Positions 50,113-58,026 of a stretch of 64,000 nt of DNA are shown in pieces. The notes beneath the pieces were generated by a model. That model saw nothing but the letters and a program-made list of their open reading frames with translations. It was not told where the DNA came from and made no database searches. Source of the DNA: CAZOVB01 sp046541415. GTDB lineage: Bacteria > Planctomycetota > Phycisphaerae > SM23-33. The stretch covers positions 1 through 64,000 of the forward strand of contig JBKHDI010000006.1 of NCBI GenBank assembly GCA_046541415.1. The letters run 5' to 3'. A program made the translations under genes and the position numbers. Within the stretch, counting starts at the first letter, position 1. Every line of letters begins with the position of its first letter.

Positions 50113-51168
50113 CTAGCCGGCCGCGTGCTGCCCCTCTGAGACGATGTTCTGCGGCTTGCCTTCCAGGAAGCGGTCGATGTTTTCGACGGTCGTGGCGATG
50201 ATGCGTCGGACGGCCTCTTCGGAATTAAAGCCCACGTGCGGGGTGATGATCACGTTGGGCATCCGCAGCAGGGCGTGGTTCTGGACGATCGAACGCAGCT
50301 TGCTCAGGTCATATTCGCGCGAGAGGATCTCGGCCTCTTCGGCGATGGCCCCTTCGGCCTCCAGCACGTCCAGGCCCGCTCCGCCGAGCTGGCCGCCGGC
50401 CAGGCCCTCGATCAGGGCCTCGGCGTCGACGATCCCGCCGCGGGCGGTGTTGATCAGGTAGGCCCCCTGCTTCATCTTGCCGATCGCATCGGCGTCGATC
50501 ATGTGGTGGGTGTGCTTGTTGTATGGCACGTGGATCGAGAACACGTCGCTGCGGGCCAGAAGCTCTTCGAAGTTCACATAGCTGAACCCCAGCCTCTCGG
50601 CCAGCTGCTCGTCGGGTTTGATGTCGTAGGCCAGCTTCTCCATGCCGAACCCCCCGGCGATCCGCAGGACGTTGCGGGCGATGTTGCCCGTACCCAGGAC
50701 GCCCAAGGTCTTGCCCTGCAGGTCGATGCCGCGCAGCCCGTCGAGGGAGAAATCCCCGCGGACCGTCCGCTCATAACTTCGGTGGACCCGCCGGGTCAGG
50801 GCCAGCAGAAGCGCAAAGGCGTGCTCTGCCACCGTGTTATCGCCGTAGGTGGGCACGTTGGCCACGGCAATGCCGCGCTTCCGGCAGGCACGCAGGTCGA
50901 TGTGGTCGTAGCCGGTCGACCGCGTGGCGATCAGTTTCAGATTCGCCAGCCGGTCGATCTGGTCCTCCCCCACCCGGCTGTGGATGAAGGTGCTCAGCAC
51001 GGTGACGTTCTCGGGAATCAACTCATCATCCAGGTCCTGGAACTTCTCGGGCCTGTCGAAGACCTTGCAGTCGCAGCCACAGAGCTCTTTGACGGCCTGG
51101 CGTTCCCAGGGCTCTGCCTCGACGAAGAGGATGCGGTGGGCGGTCTGCTGGTCGGATGCGTATGTCAT
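50113..51168 (-). CDS. D-isomer-specific 2-hydroxyacid dehydrogenase
   Basis: The 351-residue NAD-dependent enzyme carries the Rossmann motif LGVLGTGNIARNVLR and catalytic residues in NTARGGIVD (Arg), a Glu in GLDVLEAEG and a His in ITPHVGFNSEEA. D-lactate, glycerate or related 2-hydroxyacids are likely substrates. The sequence is closest in style to D-lactate dehydrogenase/hydroxyacid dehydrogenases (YDHIDLRACRKRGIAVANVP). It is convergent with the Ebo genes, 8 bases from eboE. It is divergent from the sigma-54-type promoter region. Confidence 0.9.
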   Translation of the reverse strand: MTYASDQQTAHRILFVEAEPWERQAVKELCGCDCKVFDRPEKFQDLDDELIPENVTVLSTFIHSRVGEDQIDRLANLKLIATRSTGYDHIDLRACRKRGIAVANVPTYGDNTVAEHAFALLLALTRRVHRSYERTVRGDFSLDGLRGIDLQGKTLGVLGTGNIARNVLRIAGGFGMEKLAYDIKPDEQLAERLGFSYVNFEELLARSDVFSIHVPYNKHTHHMIDADAIGKMKQGAYLINTARGGIVDAEALIEGLAGGQLGGAGLDVLEAEGAIAEEAEILSREYDLSKLRSIVQNHALLRMPNVIITPHVGFNSEEAVRRIIATTVENIDRFLEGKPQNIVSEGQHAAG

Positions 51169-51401
51169 GTGGGCCTCCTGCTGAGGTCAATCCGGATGTA
51201 GAACCTTCCAAAGGGGTTCGGGGAATTATAGGCTCGCCCCGGAGGACATCCCCGCGGTCGTGCGCAGGCTTCGCAGGGCGCGGCATGGCTGCCAAACCAG
51301 CAGCCCCTCCGCCCGGAAGCGCCAGAATCGACAGGATCCCGACTTGCCGCAGAGGTCCGTCCAAACGCTTATCCTACTACAAATGCATGTTTTATGAAGT
51401 A

Positions 51402-51417
51402 TGGCACTTTGCTTGCA
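51402..51417 (+). promoter_or_regulatory. Sigma-54 (RpoN)-type promoter
   Basis: TGGCAC at 51402-51407, five bases, then TTGCA at 51413-51417 is an exact match to the -24/-12 consensus (TGGCAC-N5-TTGCA, with GG and GC ten bases apart). Transcription would start near 51428. The first gene is the receiver-like protein at 51491, and groES follows at 52069. An enhancer-binding activator would be needed; none is encoded in the window. Confidence 0.65.
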
Positions 51418-51490
51418 GCTTTCTTCGGACACACCGTGGCCGCAGGCCCGCAAAGGGCCCGAAAGCACCTGCAACCGCAGTGGAGTCAAG

Positions 51491-51934
51491 ATGGTCCTTC
51501 AGGCAAGGCAACCCGGATCGGATCAGCCCCTGAGCCTCGTCGTGACCGGCGAGGCTGAGAGCTGGCTGCCTGCATTGGAGCAGATCGTCGGGCCCAACCT
51601 GCTGCAGGCCTACCAGGCCCGCGACAAGACGGACCTGCTGGATGCTGTCAAATCCGGCGTTGCCGACGCAGCCGTACTGGACGACGCGACCAACTGGGAC
51701 GTCAGCGTCCTGCAACTGCTGCGGATGATCCGCCGGCTGGACCGCCGGCTGCCGGTGGCCATCGTCACCACGCACACCGACCGCCGGTGGCTGGAAGACG
51801 CCCTGCGGCTGGCTGCTTTCAGCGTGATGACCAAGCCGCTGCAGCTGGAGTCGCTGCTGCAGCAGATCCAGCGGATGATGCTCCGCCTCGACCAGATGCT
51901 CCGGGGCGACGAGAACACGAACCAGCCGGACTGA
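51491..51934 (+). CDS. Degenerate response-regulator receiver protein
   Basis: The 147-residue protein has the alternating alpha/beta pattern of a CheY-like receiver, with the acceptor-site segment DAAVLDDATNW and the conserved Lys in SVMTKPLQLESLL. The acidic pair normally found at the end of strand 1 is replaced by TGE (LSLVVTGEAE), so magnesium binding and phosphorylation are doubtful. No output domain is fused. GGAG is 6-9 bases before the ATG at 51491. It lies between the sigma-54-type promoter and groES. Confidence 0.7.
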   Translation: MVLQARQPGSDQPLSLVVTGEAESWLPALEQIVGPNLLQAYQARDKTDLLDAVKSGVADAAVLDDATNWDVSVLQLLRMIRRLDRRLPVAIVTTHTDRRWLEDALRLAAFSVMTKPLQLESLLQQIQRMMLRLDQMLRGDENTNQPD

Positions 51935-51978
51935 GAAACGTCCGGAACTGTAGGTAAACGAGTAGAAACCGAAGATTC

Positions 51979-52016
51979 GCCCGCCTGCAAGGGCCGAAAG
52001 GTACCGGCAGACGGGC
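51979..52016 (+). promoter_or_regulatory. Hairpin in the groES leader
   Basis: GCCCGCCTGC (51979-51988) pairs with GCAGACGGGC (52007-52016), with one C-A mismatch. A small inner stem (GGCC / GGTACC around a GAAA loop) sits inside. No CIRCE inverted repeat (TTAGCACTC-N9-GAGTGCTAA) was found between 51935 and 52068, so HrcA control is not indicated here. Confidence 0.35.
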
Positions 52017-52068
52017 TGAACTTCCAGAGTCAGACACTGGCAGAAAGCACGAAAAGGAGCCCACTGAG

Positions 52069-52371
52069 ATGGCAAAAGCCAAGCCGAAGATTCGCCCGAT
52101 CGGCGAGAAGATCCTGCTGAAGCGCATGGAAGCCGAAGAAAAGACCGCCGGCGGCATCGTCCTGCCGGACACCGCCAAGGAAAAGCCCAAGAAGGGCACG
52201 ATCATCGCCCTGGGCGAAGGCAAACTGCTGCCCGACGGCGGCCGGGCCGACTTCCAGGTCAAAACCGGCGACAAGGTCCTCTTCTCCAGCTACGCCGGCC
52301 AGGAGATCAAGGTCGACGGCGAAGAGTACCTGCTCATGGAAGAATCGGACATCCTGGCCATCCTCGACTGA
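52069..52371 (+). CDS. groES: Co-chaperonin GroES
   Basis: The 100-residue protein is the heptameric lid of the GroEL folding chamber. Family features are the N-terminal IRPIGEKILLKRMEAEEKTA, the mobile loop GGIVLPDTAKEKPKKGTI and the C-terminal segment DKVLFSSYAGQEIKV. AAAAGGAG precedes the ATG. groEL follows after 52 bases. No CIRCE element is present upstream. The receiver-like gene precedes it by 134 bases. Confidence 0.97.
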   Translation: MAKAKPKIRPIGEKILLKRMEAEEKTAGGIVLPDTAKEKPKKGTIIALGEGKLLPDGGRADFQVKTGDKVLFSSYAGQEIKVDGEEYLLMEESDILAILD

Positions 52372-52423
52372 GCAGGCGAGACGTATCAGGATTTCCAACT
52401 GCACACCACAGGAGTGAACCAGC

Positions 52424-54052
52424 ATGGCAAAGAAGAAGATTATATTTGATACAGACGCACGCGAGGCGATCCGCCGCGGCGTCAAGACCCTGGCCAAGGC
52501 GGTCAAGGTCACCCTCGGCCCGACCGGCCGGGTCGTGGTCCTGGAGAAATCCTTCGGCTCGCCCACCGTCACCAAGGACGGCGTTTCGGTGGCCAAGGAA
52601 ATCGAACTGAAGGACCCCAACGAGAACATGGGTGCCCAGATGGTCAAGGAAGTCGCCTCCAAGACCTCCAACGTCGCCGGTGACGGCACGACGACGGCGA
52701 CCATTTACGCCGAGGCCATCTTTGAAGAAGGCCTCAAGAACATCGTTGCCGGCGCCAAGGCGATGCAGTTGAAGCGCGGCATCGACAAGGCGGTTACCGC
52801 CATCGTCGATGAACTGGGCAAGCTGTCCAACCCCGTCAAGGGCTCGAAGGAAATCGCCCAGGTCGGCACGTGTGCAGCCAACCAGGACCAGGAAATCGGC
52901 AAGATGATTGCCGAGGCCATGGACAAGGTCGGCAAGGACGGCGTGATTACCGTCGAAGAAGGCAAGGGCCTGGAGACCAACGTCGACCTGCTGGAAGGCA
53001 TGCAGTTCGACCGCGGCTACATCAGCCCGCACTTCGTAAACAAGCAGGCGACGATGGAAGTCGACCTGGAAAAACCCCTGATCCTCATCTTCGAGAAGAA
53101 GATCTCGGCGATCAAGGACCTGGTGCCCCTGCTGGAGAAGATCGCCCAGTCCGGCCGACCGCTGCTGATCGTCTGCGAAGACCTCGAAGGCGAAGCCTTG
53201 GCGACCCTGGTTGTCAACAAGCTCCGCGGCACGCTGCAGGTCGCAGCGGTCAAGGCCCCGGGCTTCGGCGACCGCCGCAAGGAAATGCTCCGCGACATTG
53301 CCGTTCTGACCGGCGGCAAGGCGATCATGGACGATATGGGCATCAGCCTGGAGAACATCCAGATGGCCGACCTGGGCACGGCCAAGCGCGTCCGGATCGA
53401 CAAGGACTCCACCACCGTCATCGAAGGGGCGGGCAAGACCGCCGACATCACCGGCCGGATCGAGCAGATCAAGCGCCAGATCGAAACCACCACCAGCGAC
53501 TATGACCGGGAGAAGCTCGAAGAGCGCCTGGCCAAGCTCGCCGGCGGCGTCGCCCAGATCAACGTCGGTGCGGCCACCGAGGTGGAGATGAAGGAAAAGA
53601 AGGCCCGCGTCGAAGACGCCCTGCACGCCTGCAGAGCGGCCGTGGAGGAAGGCATTCTCCCCGGCGGCGGCGTGGCCGTGCTCCGTGCCCGCAAGGCCCT
53701 GGGCCAGGTCAAGTGCGACAGCGACGACGAGAAGACCGGCGTGGACATCGTCAGCCGGGCCCTGGACGCCCCGATCCGCCAGATCGCGGCCAACTCCGGG
53801 CTCGACGGTGCGATTGTGGCCGCCAAGGTCACCGAGGCCGATGACGACAACTTCGGCTACAACGCCCTGACCGGCAAGTACACCGACCTGGTCAAGGACG
53901 GCGTGATCGTACCGACGAAGGTCGAGCGGACCGCCCTGCAGAACGCAGCCTCGGTCGCCGGCCTGCTGCTGACCACCGACGCGATCGTCTCGGAAATCCC
54001 CGAGAAGAAGCCCGCCGGCGGCCCCGGCGGCGGCATGGAAGACATGTACTAG
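52424..54052 (+). CDS. groEL: Chaperonin GroEL
   Basis: The 542-residue protein forms the 14-mer folding chamber. Signatures include LAKAVKVTLGPTGRVVVLEK, the ATPase loop GDGTTTATIYAEAIF, and PGGGVAVLRARKAL near the C-terminus; it ends with a Gly/Met tail (GGPGGGMEDMY). The length is typical. The ATG follows AGGAG by about 9 bases. The stop codon TAG at 54050-54052 is part of the CTAG target of a 159-bp inverted-repeat element inserted directly after it. Confidence 0.97.
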   Translation: MAKKKIIFDTDAREAIRRGVKTLAKAVKVTLGPTGRVVVLEKSFGSPTVTKDGVSVAKEIELKDPNENMGAQMVKEVASKTSNVAGDGTTTATIYAEAIFEEGLKNIVAGAKAMQLKRGIDKAVTAIVDELGKLSNPVKGSKEIAQVGTCAANQDQEIGKMIAEAMDKVGKDGVITVEEGKGLETNVDLLEGMQFDRGYISPHFVNKQATMEVDLEKPLILIFEKKISAIKDLVPLLEKIAQSGRPLLIVCEDLEGEALATLVVNKLRGTLQVAAVKAPGFGDRRKEMLRDIAVLTGGKAIMDDMGISLENIQMADLGTAKRVRIDKDSTTVIEGAGKTADITGRIEQIKRQIETTTSDYDREKLEERLAKLAGGVAQINVGAATEVEMKEKKARVEDALHACRAAVEEGILPGGGVAVLRARKALGQVKCDSDDEKTGVDIVSRALDAPIRQIAANSGLDGAIVAAKVTEADDDNFGYNALTGKYTDLVKDGVIVPTKVERTALQNAASVAGLLLTTDAIVSEIPEKKPAGGPGGGMEDMY

Positions 54053-54211
54053 CAGTCCGTTTAGAAATGGAACTCGTAGCGAGATCAGACCGGATTGTCG
54101 AGCACCAAGGAACGAAAACGCAGGCGAATCGCGAGATTCGCTGAGTTTTTGTGACGCCGGGTCGCAGACAATCGGGGCGATCGCAGCAGAGGTAGCTTTC
54201 TAAACGGGCTG
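54053..54211. mobile_element. 159-bp MITE-like element with terminal inverted repeats
   Basis: CAGTCCGTTTAGAAA (54053-54067) and TTTCTAAACGGGCTG (54197-54211) are inverted copies matching 14 of 15 bases. Both ends are flanked by CTAG (54049-54052 and 54212-54215), as a 4-bp target duplication would leave. There is no transposase frame inside. The left CTAG contains the groEL stop TAG. The element also contains a hairpin (GCGAATC 54124-54130 with GATTCGC 54135-54141) followed by TTTTT, so it may now serve as the groEL terminator. Confidence 0.5.
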
Positions 54212-54242
54212 CTAGGCCCCCTGGGCAGAATCGCCAGTACCC

Positions 54243-54276
54243 GCCCCGCAGAGATGCATCTCTGCGGGGCTTGTTT
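54243..54276 (+). terminator. Perfect 28-base palindrome, terminator-like
   Basis: GCCCCGCAGAGATG (54243-54256) is exactly complementary to CATCTCTGCGGGGC (54257-54270), followed by TTGTTT. The T tract is interrupted. It lies between groEL and rpsB and most likely ends the groES-groEL transcript. Confidence 0.6.
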
Positions 54277-54347
54277 CTGCGCCCTGTCCGACCCATCGCA
54301 CGGCGGGGCGCAACAGCAGGAAGCAGGACTTTTTTCCGACAAAGCAC

Positions 54348-54377
54348 TTGACCGAACGCGGGTTGGGCAAGTACCTT
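54348..54377 (+). promoter_or_regulatory. Promoter-like element of rpsB
   Basis: TTGACC (54348-54353) and TACCTT (54372-54377) are separated by 18 bases. A start near 54384 would give a leader of about 130 bases. Confidence 0.35.
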
Positions 54378-54397
54378 ACGAGGCTCTGCTACGTCGC

Positions 54398-54420
54398 AGG
54401 CAGCGGGAGGTCCGCTGCCT
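54398..54420 (+). promoter_or_regulatory. Hairpin in the rpsB leader (candidate S2 autoregulatory site)
   Basis: AGGCAGCGG (54398-54406) and CCGCTGCCT (54412-54420) form a perfect 9-bp stem with loop GAGGT. It is in the long rpsB leader, where S2 is known in other bacteria to bind and repress. That role here is inferred. Confidence 0.4.
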
Positions 54421-54512
54421 ACAGAAACGGCGAAGCCCGCAGGAACCTCAGAGAACGTAACCCCCATAGTACGGATGTTTTGAATCTGTACAGTTACGTG
54501 GAGGCGAAACCA

Positions 54513-55388
54513 TTGCCCGCTGCTGAACTTGTCAAGGAACTCATCGACGCCGGAATCCACTTCGGACACCGCGTCAGCCGCTGGAACCCGAAGATGCAGC
54601 CGTATATCTTCGGCAAGCGCAACCTCATCCACATCGTCAACGTCAAGGAGACCCTCAAGGGTATCCTGCTGGCCAAGCGATTCATCACCCAGACCGTCGG
54701 CCAGGGCAAGGACGTGCTCTTTGTCGGCACGAAGCGTCAGGCCCGCAAGGCCGTCGAATCCCACGCCCAGCGGACCAACATGCACTCGGTCACCGACCGC
54801 TGGCTGGGCGGGACGCTGACCAACTTCCGCGAGATCCGCAAGCGTGTCGGCCGCCTGGAAGAGCTCGAGAAGCTCGAGGCCGAAGGCATGCTCGACGCCT
54901 ACTCCAAGAAGGAAGGCGCCGCCCTGCGTCGCGAGATGCGCAAGATCCTCCGCAACCTCGGCGGGATCCGCAACATGACCAAACTGCCCGGGGCCCTGGT
55001 GATCATCGACCAGAAACGCGAAGATATTGCCGTCAAGGAAGCCCGCAAGATGGGAATCCCGGTCGTCTGCCTGCTGGATACCGATTCGGACCCCGACAAG
55101 GTCGACATCCCGATCCCGGGCAACGACGACGCGATGCGGGCGATCGAACTGATCATCAAGCAGATGGCCGACGCCGTCGAAGAAGGCATCCGAGGCCGGG
55201 CCGAGATGATGCAGAAGGAACAGGTCGACCAGCAGATGCAGCAGGAAGAACAGTCCCGCCGCCGCTCGAGTCGCCCGACGACCACCCAGAAATACGAAGA
55301 GGCCGATAACGCCGAATCCGGCTCGGAAGAGCCCGACGCGGCCTCGGAAGAAAACCAGCAGCTGCCCGCTTCCGGCGGTCAGGAATAA
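54513..55388 (+). CDS. rpsB: 30S ribosomal protein S2
   Basis: From the TTG at 54513 the protein has 291 residues. GGAGG (54500-54504) lies 8 bases before it, and the S2 fold starts at once (PAAELVKELIDAGIHFGHR). Later conserved blocks are GGTLTNFREIRKRV and DTDSDPDKVDIPIPGNDDAM. Upstream ATG and GTG codons in frame lack a ribosome site and extend beyond homology. The acidic C-terminal tail (EEADNAESGSEEPDAASEEN) is longer than usual. It is first in the rpsB-tsf-pyrH-frr order. Confidence 0.95.
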   Translation: MPAAELVKELIDAGIHFGHRVSRWNPKMQPYIFGKRNLIHIVNVKETLKGILLAKRFITQTVGQGKDVLFVGTKRQARKAVESHAQRTNMHSVTDRWLGGTLTNFREIRKRVGRLEELEKLEAEGMLDAYSKKEGAALRREMRKILRNLGGIRNMTKLPGALVIIDQKREDIAVKEARKMGIPVVCLLDTDSDPDKVDIPIPGNDDAMRAIELIIKQMADAVEEGIRGRAEMMQKEQVDQQMQQEEQSRRRSSRPTTTQKYEEADNAESGSEEPDAASEENQQLPASGGQE

Positions 55389-55398
55389 CACCCCCACC

Positions 55399-55464
55399 CC
55401 CGCAGCGGGTCGACTGAGTGGACCCCGGGCAAGACCCCGGCCGGTGCATTCGACCCGCTGCGGG
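55399..55464 (+). repeat. Perfect 15-bp inverted repeat between rpsB and tsf
   Basis: CCCGCAGCGGGTCGA (55399-55413) and TCGACCCGCTGCGGG (55450-55464) are exact inverse copies separated by 36 bases, with a further small hairpin inside. No T tract follows, so it is not a standard terminator. It could cut down read-through or be an RNase processing site. Confidence 0.6.
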
Positions 55465-55497
55465 ATTTCGACTCTAGATCAAACCACAGGAGAGACC

Positions 55498-56295
55498 ATG
55501 GCGGAAATTACCGCAGCAATGGTAAAGGCCCTGCGTGAGGAAACCGGACAGGGCATGATGGACTGCAAGAAGGCCCTCGAGGAAACCGGCGGCGACGTCG
55601 AAGCCGCCAAGGACATGCTCCGCAAGAAGGGTGGCCAGAAGGCCGCTGAAAAAGCAGGCCGCGCCACCGGCGAGGGCCTGATCGCCATCGCCGACAGCGA
55701 CGGCGCCGCAGCGATGGTCGAAGTCCGCTGCGAGACCGACTTCTGCGCCCGCAACGAAGTCTTCAGCTCGATGGTCCAGTCACTGGCCGAGACCCTGCTT
55801 GGCGGCGAGGCCGGCCCCGCTGCTGCCGACGATGCGAAGATGACCGGCCCCGTGCAGGACGCCTTCAACAAGATCGGCGAGAACATGAGCTTCGCCCGCG
55901 GCGTGAAGATCTCCGGCCCGTGCGTCGGCCATTACCTGCACTTCAACGGCAAGGTCGGCGTGATCGTCGCACTGGACAAGGCCATCGACGACGAACTGCT
56001 CAAGGACCTTTGCATGCACATCGCCTTCGCCAACCCGCTGGGTATCGTCGCCGAAGACATCCCGGCCGAGATGGTCGAGAAGGAACGCAAGTTCATCAAG
56101 GAAGAGGTCCTCGCCTCGGGCAAGCCCGAGGAGATCGCCGAAAAGATGACCGAAGGCAAGATGCGGAAGTTCTTCTCCGGCGTGGCCCTGCACGAGCAGG
56201 CCTTCGTCAAGGACGACAAGAAGACCGTCAAGCAGGTCATCGGCGAGGCCAACGTCACCGAGTTCGCCCGCTTCGCCGTCGGCGAAGACAGCTGA
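55498..56295 (+). CDS. tsf: Elongation factor Ts
   Basis: The 265-residue protein recycles EF-Tu by exchanging GDP for GTP. The N-terminal UBA-like domain (ITAAMVKALREETGQGMMDC) and the core TDFCARNEVF are clear. AGGAGAG lies 5 bases before the ATG at 55498. The N-terminal frame extension from 55444 is inside the intercistronic hairpin and is not used. It is followed by pyrH after 9 bases. Confidence 0.96.
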   Translation: MAEITAAMVKALREETGQGMMDCKKALEETGGDVEAAKDMLRKKGGQKAAEKAGRATGEGLIAIADSDGAAAMVEVRCETDFCARNEVFSSMVQSLAETLLGGEAGPAAADDAKMTGPVQDAFNKIGENMSFARGVKISGPCVGHYLHFNGKVGVIVALDKAIDDELLKDLCMHIAFANPLGIVAEDIPAEMVEKERKFIKEEVLASGKPEEIAEKMTEGKMRKFFSGVALHEQAFVKDDKKTVKQVIGEANVTEFARFAVGEDS

Positions 56296-56304
56296 GCAGG
56301 CCCC

Positions 56305-57033
56305 ATGGCCTCGGACTGTCGCTATCGCCGCGTGCTGGTCAAGATCTCCGGGGAGGCCCTCTCCGGGACCGGGGAGCACGGCCTGAAGGTCGGCCCGATC
56401 GAGTCGATGCTCGATGAGCTGGCCGATGCCCACAAGACCGGGGCGCAGATCGCCCTGGTCGTCGGGGCGGGCAACATACTCCGCGGCCGCGACCTGAAGG
56501 ACATGCCCGCCGTCCAGCGGACCACCGCCGATTCGATGGGCATGCTGGCTACGGTGATCAACGCCCTGGCCCTGGGCGACCTGCTGGCCAGTCGGGGCCT
56601 GGATGCGCGGGTGCTTTCGGCGATCCAGATGACGCCCCACTGCGAGCCATTTGTTCGGGCCCGGGCTGTCAAGCACCTGCAGGCCGGGCGGATTGTCGTC
56701 CTGGCCGGTGGGACCGGAAGCCCGTTCTTCACCACCGACATGTGCGCCGCTCTCCGGGCGGCCGAACTGGACTGCGACGTGCTGATCAAGGCCACCAAGG
56801 TCGACGGCGTCTTCGATGCCGACCCGGTGAAAAACCCGCAGGCCAGGCGTTACGATACCCTGAGCTACCAGAAGGTCCTGGCCGATCGACTGGGAGTGAT
56901 GGACCTGACGGCCATCTCCATGTGTATGGAAAACGGCATCCCCGTGATGGTCTTCCAACTGGACAAGCCGGGCAACCTGGCTGCTGCCCTGAATGGCAAG
57001 CCCGTCGGCACGCTGGTTACCGATACCGAATAG
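56305..57033 (+). CDS. pyrH: UMP kinase
   Basis: The 242-residue protein of the amino-acid kinase fold phosphorylates UMP. Motifs are RVLVKISGEALSG at the N-terminus, VVGAGNILRGRDL and AGGTGSPFFTTDMCA, with KATKVDGVFDADPVKNP near the nucleotide site. It is in its usual place between tsf and frr. It is about nine bases after tsf. Confidence 0.96.
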   Translation: MASDCRYRRVLVKISGEALSGTGEHGLKVGPIESMLDELADAHKTGAQIALVVGAGNILRGRDLKDMPAVQRTTADSMGMLATVINALALGDLLASRGLDARVLSAIQMTPHCEPFVRARAVKHLQAGRIVVLAGGTGSPFFTTDMCAALRAAELDCDVLIKATKVDGVFDADPVKNPQARRYDTLSYQKVLADRLGVMDLTAISMCMENGIPVMVFQLDKPGNLAAALNGKPVGTLVTDTE

Positions 57034-57050
57034 AGAGCAAGAGGTTCCCC

Positions 57051-57611
57051 ATGCCCGTCGATGACATTCTCCTGGAAGCCGAAGACAACATGTCCACGGC
57101 CGTGGATTACTTCAAGGAAGAGCTGCGCGGCATCCGCACGGGTCGTGCCTCGGCCGGCCTGGTCGACCACGTGAAGGTCGACTACTACGGCTCGCCGACC
57201 GACCTGCGCCAGCTGGCGTCCATTTCCACGCCCGAGGCCAACCTGATCGTCGTCAAGCCCTTCGATCCGGGTACGGTCAAGGACATCGAGAAGGCCATCC
57301 TCGCCTCGAATATCGGGATTACCCCGATGTCCGACGGCAAGCTGATCCGCCTTTCGGTTCCGGCCCTGTCCGGCGAGCGACGCGAACAGATGACCAACCA
57401 GTGCAAGAAGATGGCCGAGGCTTCCCGCGTGGCCATCCGCAACGCCCGTCGCGACGCCAACAAGCAGGCCGACAAGGAACAGAAGGCCGGCGATATCACC
57501 GAAGACGACGCCACGCGCTGCAAAGACCAGATCCAGGAACTGACCAAGAAGTACGAAGGACAGATCGACAAGGCCCTGGAAGCCAAGGTCAAGGAAATCC
57601 AGGAGACCTGA
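57051..57611 (+). CDS. frr: Ribosome recycling factor
   Basis: The 186-residue protein releases ribosomes after termination. The conserved beginning of the three-helix domain (YFKEELRGIRTGRASAGLVD), the beta domain ISTPEANLIVVKPFDPGTV and the C-terminal helix EELT-type segment (CKDQIQELTKKYEGQIDKAL) are all present. The ATG at 57051 follows AAGAGG by about 6 bases. It is last in the ribosomal operon; tRNA-Lys follows after 30 bases. Confidence 0.96.
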   Translation: MPVDDILLEAEDNMSTAVDYFKEELRGIRTGRASAGLVDHVKVDYYGSPTDLRQLASISTPEANLIVVKPFDPGTVKDIEKAILASNIGITPMSDGKLIRLSVPALSGERREQMTNQCKKMAEASRVAIRNARRDANKQADKEQKAGDITEDDATRCKDQIQELTKKYEGQIDKALEAKVKEIQET

Positions 57612-57641
57612 GCGGAGCTTTCCGTTACAATGTCTCCTGAT

Positions 57642-57713
57642 GGAAGGGTAGCTCAATGGTAGAGCAACGGCCTTTTAAGCCGTAGGTTGAGGGTTCGAGC
57701 CCCTCCCCTTTCA
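57642..57713 (+). tRNA. tRNA-Lys (anticodon TTT)
   Basis: A complete cloverleaf is present: acceptor GGAAGGG / CCCTTTC, D stem GCTC / GAGC, anticodon stem ACGGC / GCCGT with loop CTTTTAA (anticodon TTT) and T stem GAGGG / CCCTC with loop TTCGAGC. The discriminator is A at 57713; CCA is not encoded. It lies 30 bases after frr and is followed by a terminator at 57723. Confidence 0.93.
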
Positions 57714-57722
57714 GTCGCATCC

Positions 57723-57753
57723 AAGGCTGTCCGGCATGTGCGGGCAGCCTTTT
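57723..57753 (+). terminator. Intrinsic terminator after tRNA-Lys
   Basis: AAGGCTG (57723-57729) and CCG (57731-57733) pair with CGG (57741-57743) and CAGCCTT (57745-57751), with one T-G pair; the tail is TTTT. Confidence 0.7.
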
Positions 57754-58026
57754 GCGTGCGCACCTCGATCCGCGCGACCCAAGCGGTGGTTGTGTTTGCG
57801 TCGCAGGCGTAACATAGCTCGACGGGCAGTCCGCAGCCGGCCTGGTTACGGCGATCTCGGTCTTCGGTCTCGCTCTCCGTGAACCAGGGCACCATTGAGC
57901 CCAGGGCGGAGGCGAAGTTGGCGGCTCGCCTGAGAACGTAGGTGGACCAGTTCCTTCCCATCCGGCGGGAAATGCGTAGAATAGGACGGGCCGGAGCAAT
58001 TCCTACACCTGTTACAGGAGTCTGCC
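57754..58026. other. Intergenic region after tRNA-Lys
   Basis: The 273 bases hold no frame with family resemblance. TAGAAT at 57977-57982 is a probable -10 of the following membrane protein gene; a convincing -35 was not found. Confidence 0.4.

Noticed and set aside
51935..52068. CIRCE element for HrcA control of groES
   Set aside because: The 9-N9-9 inverted repeat is not present; only an unrelated hairpin (51979-52016) was found.
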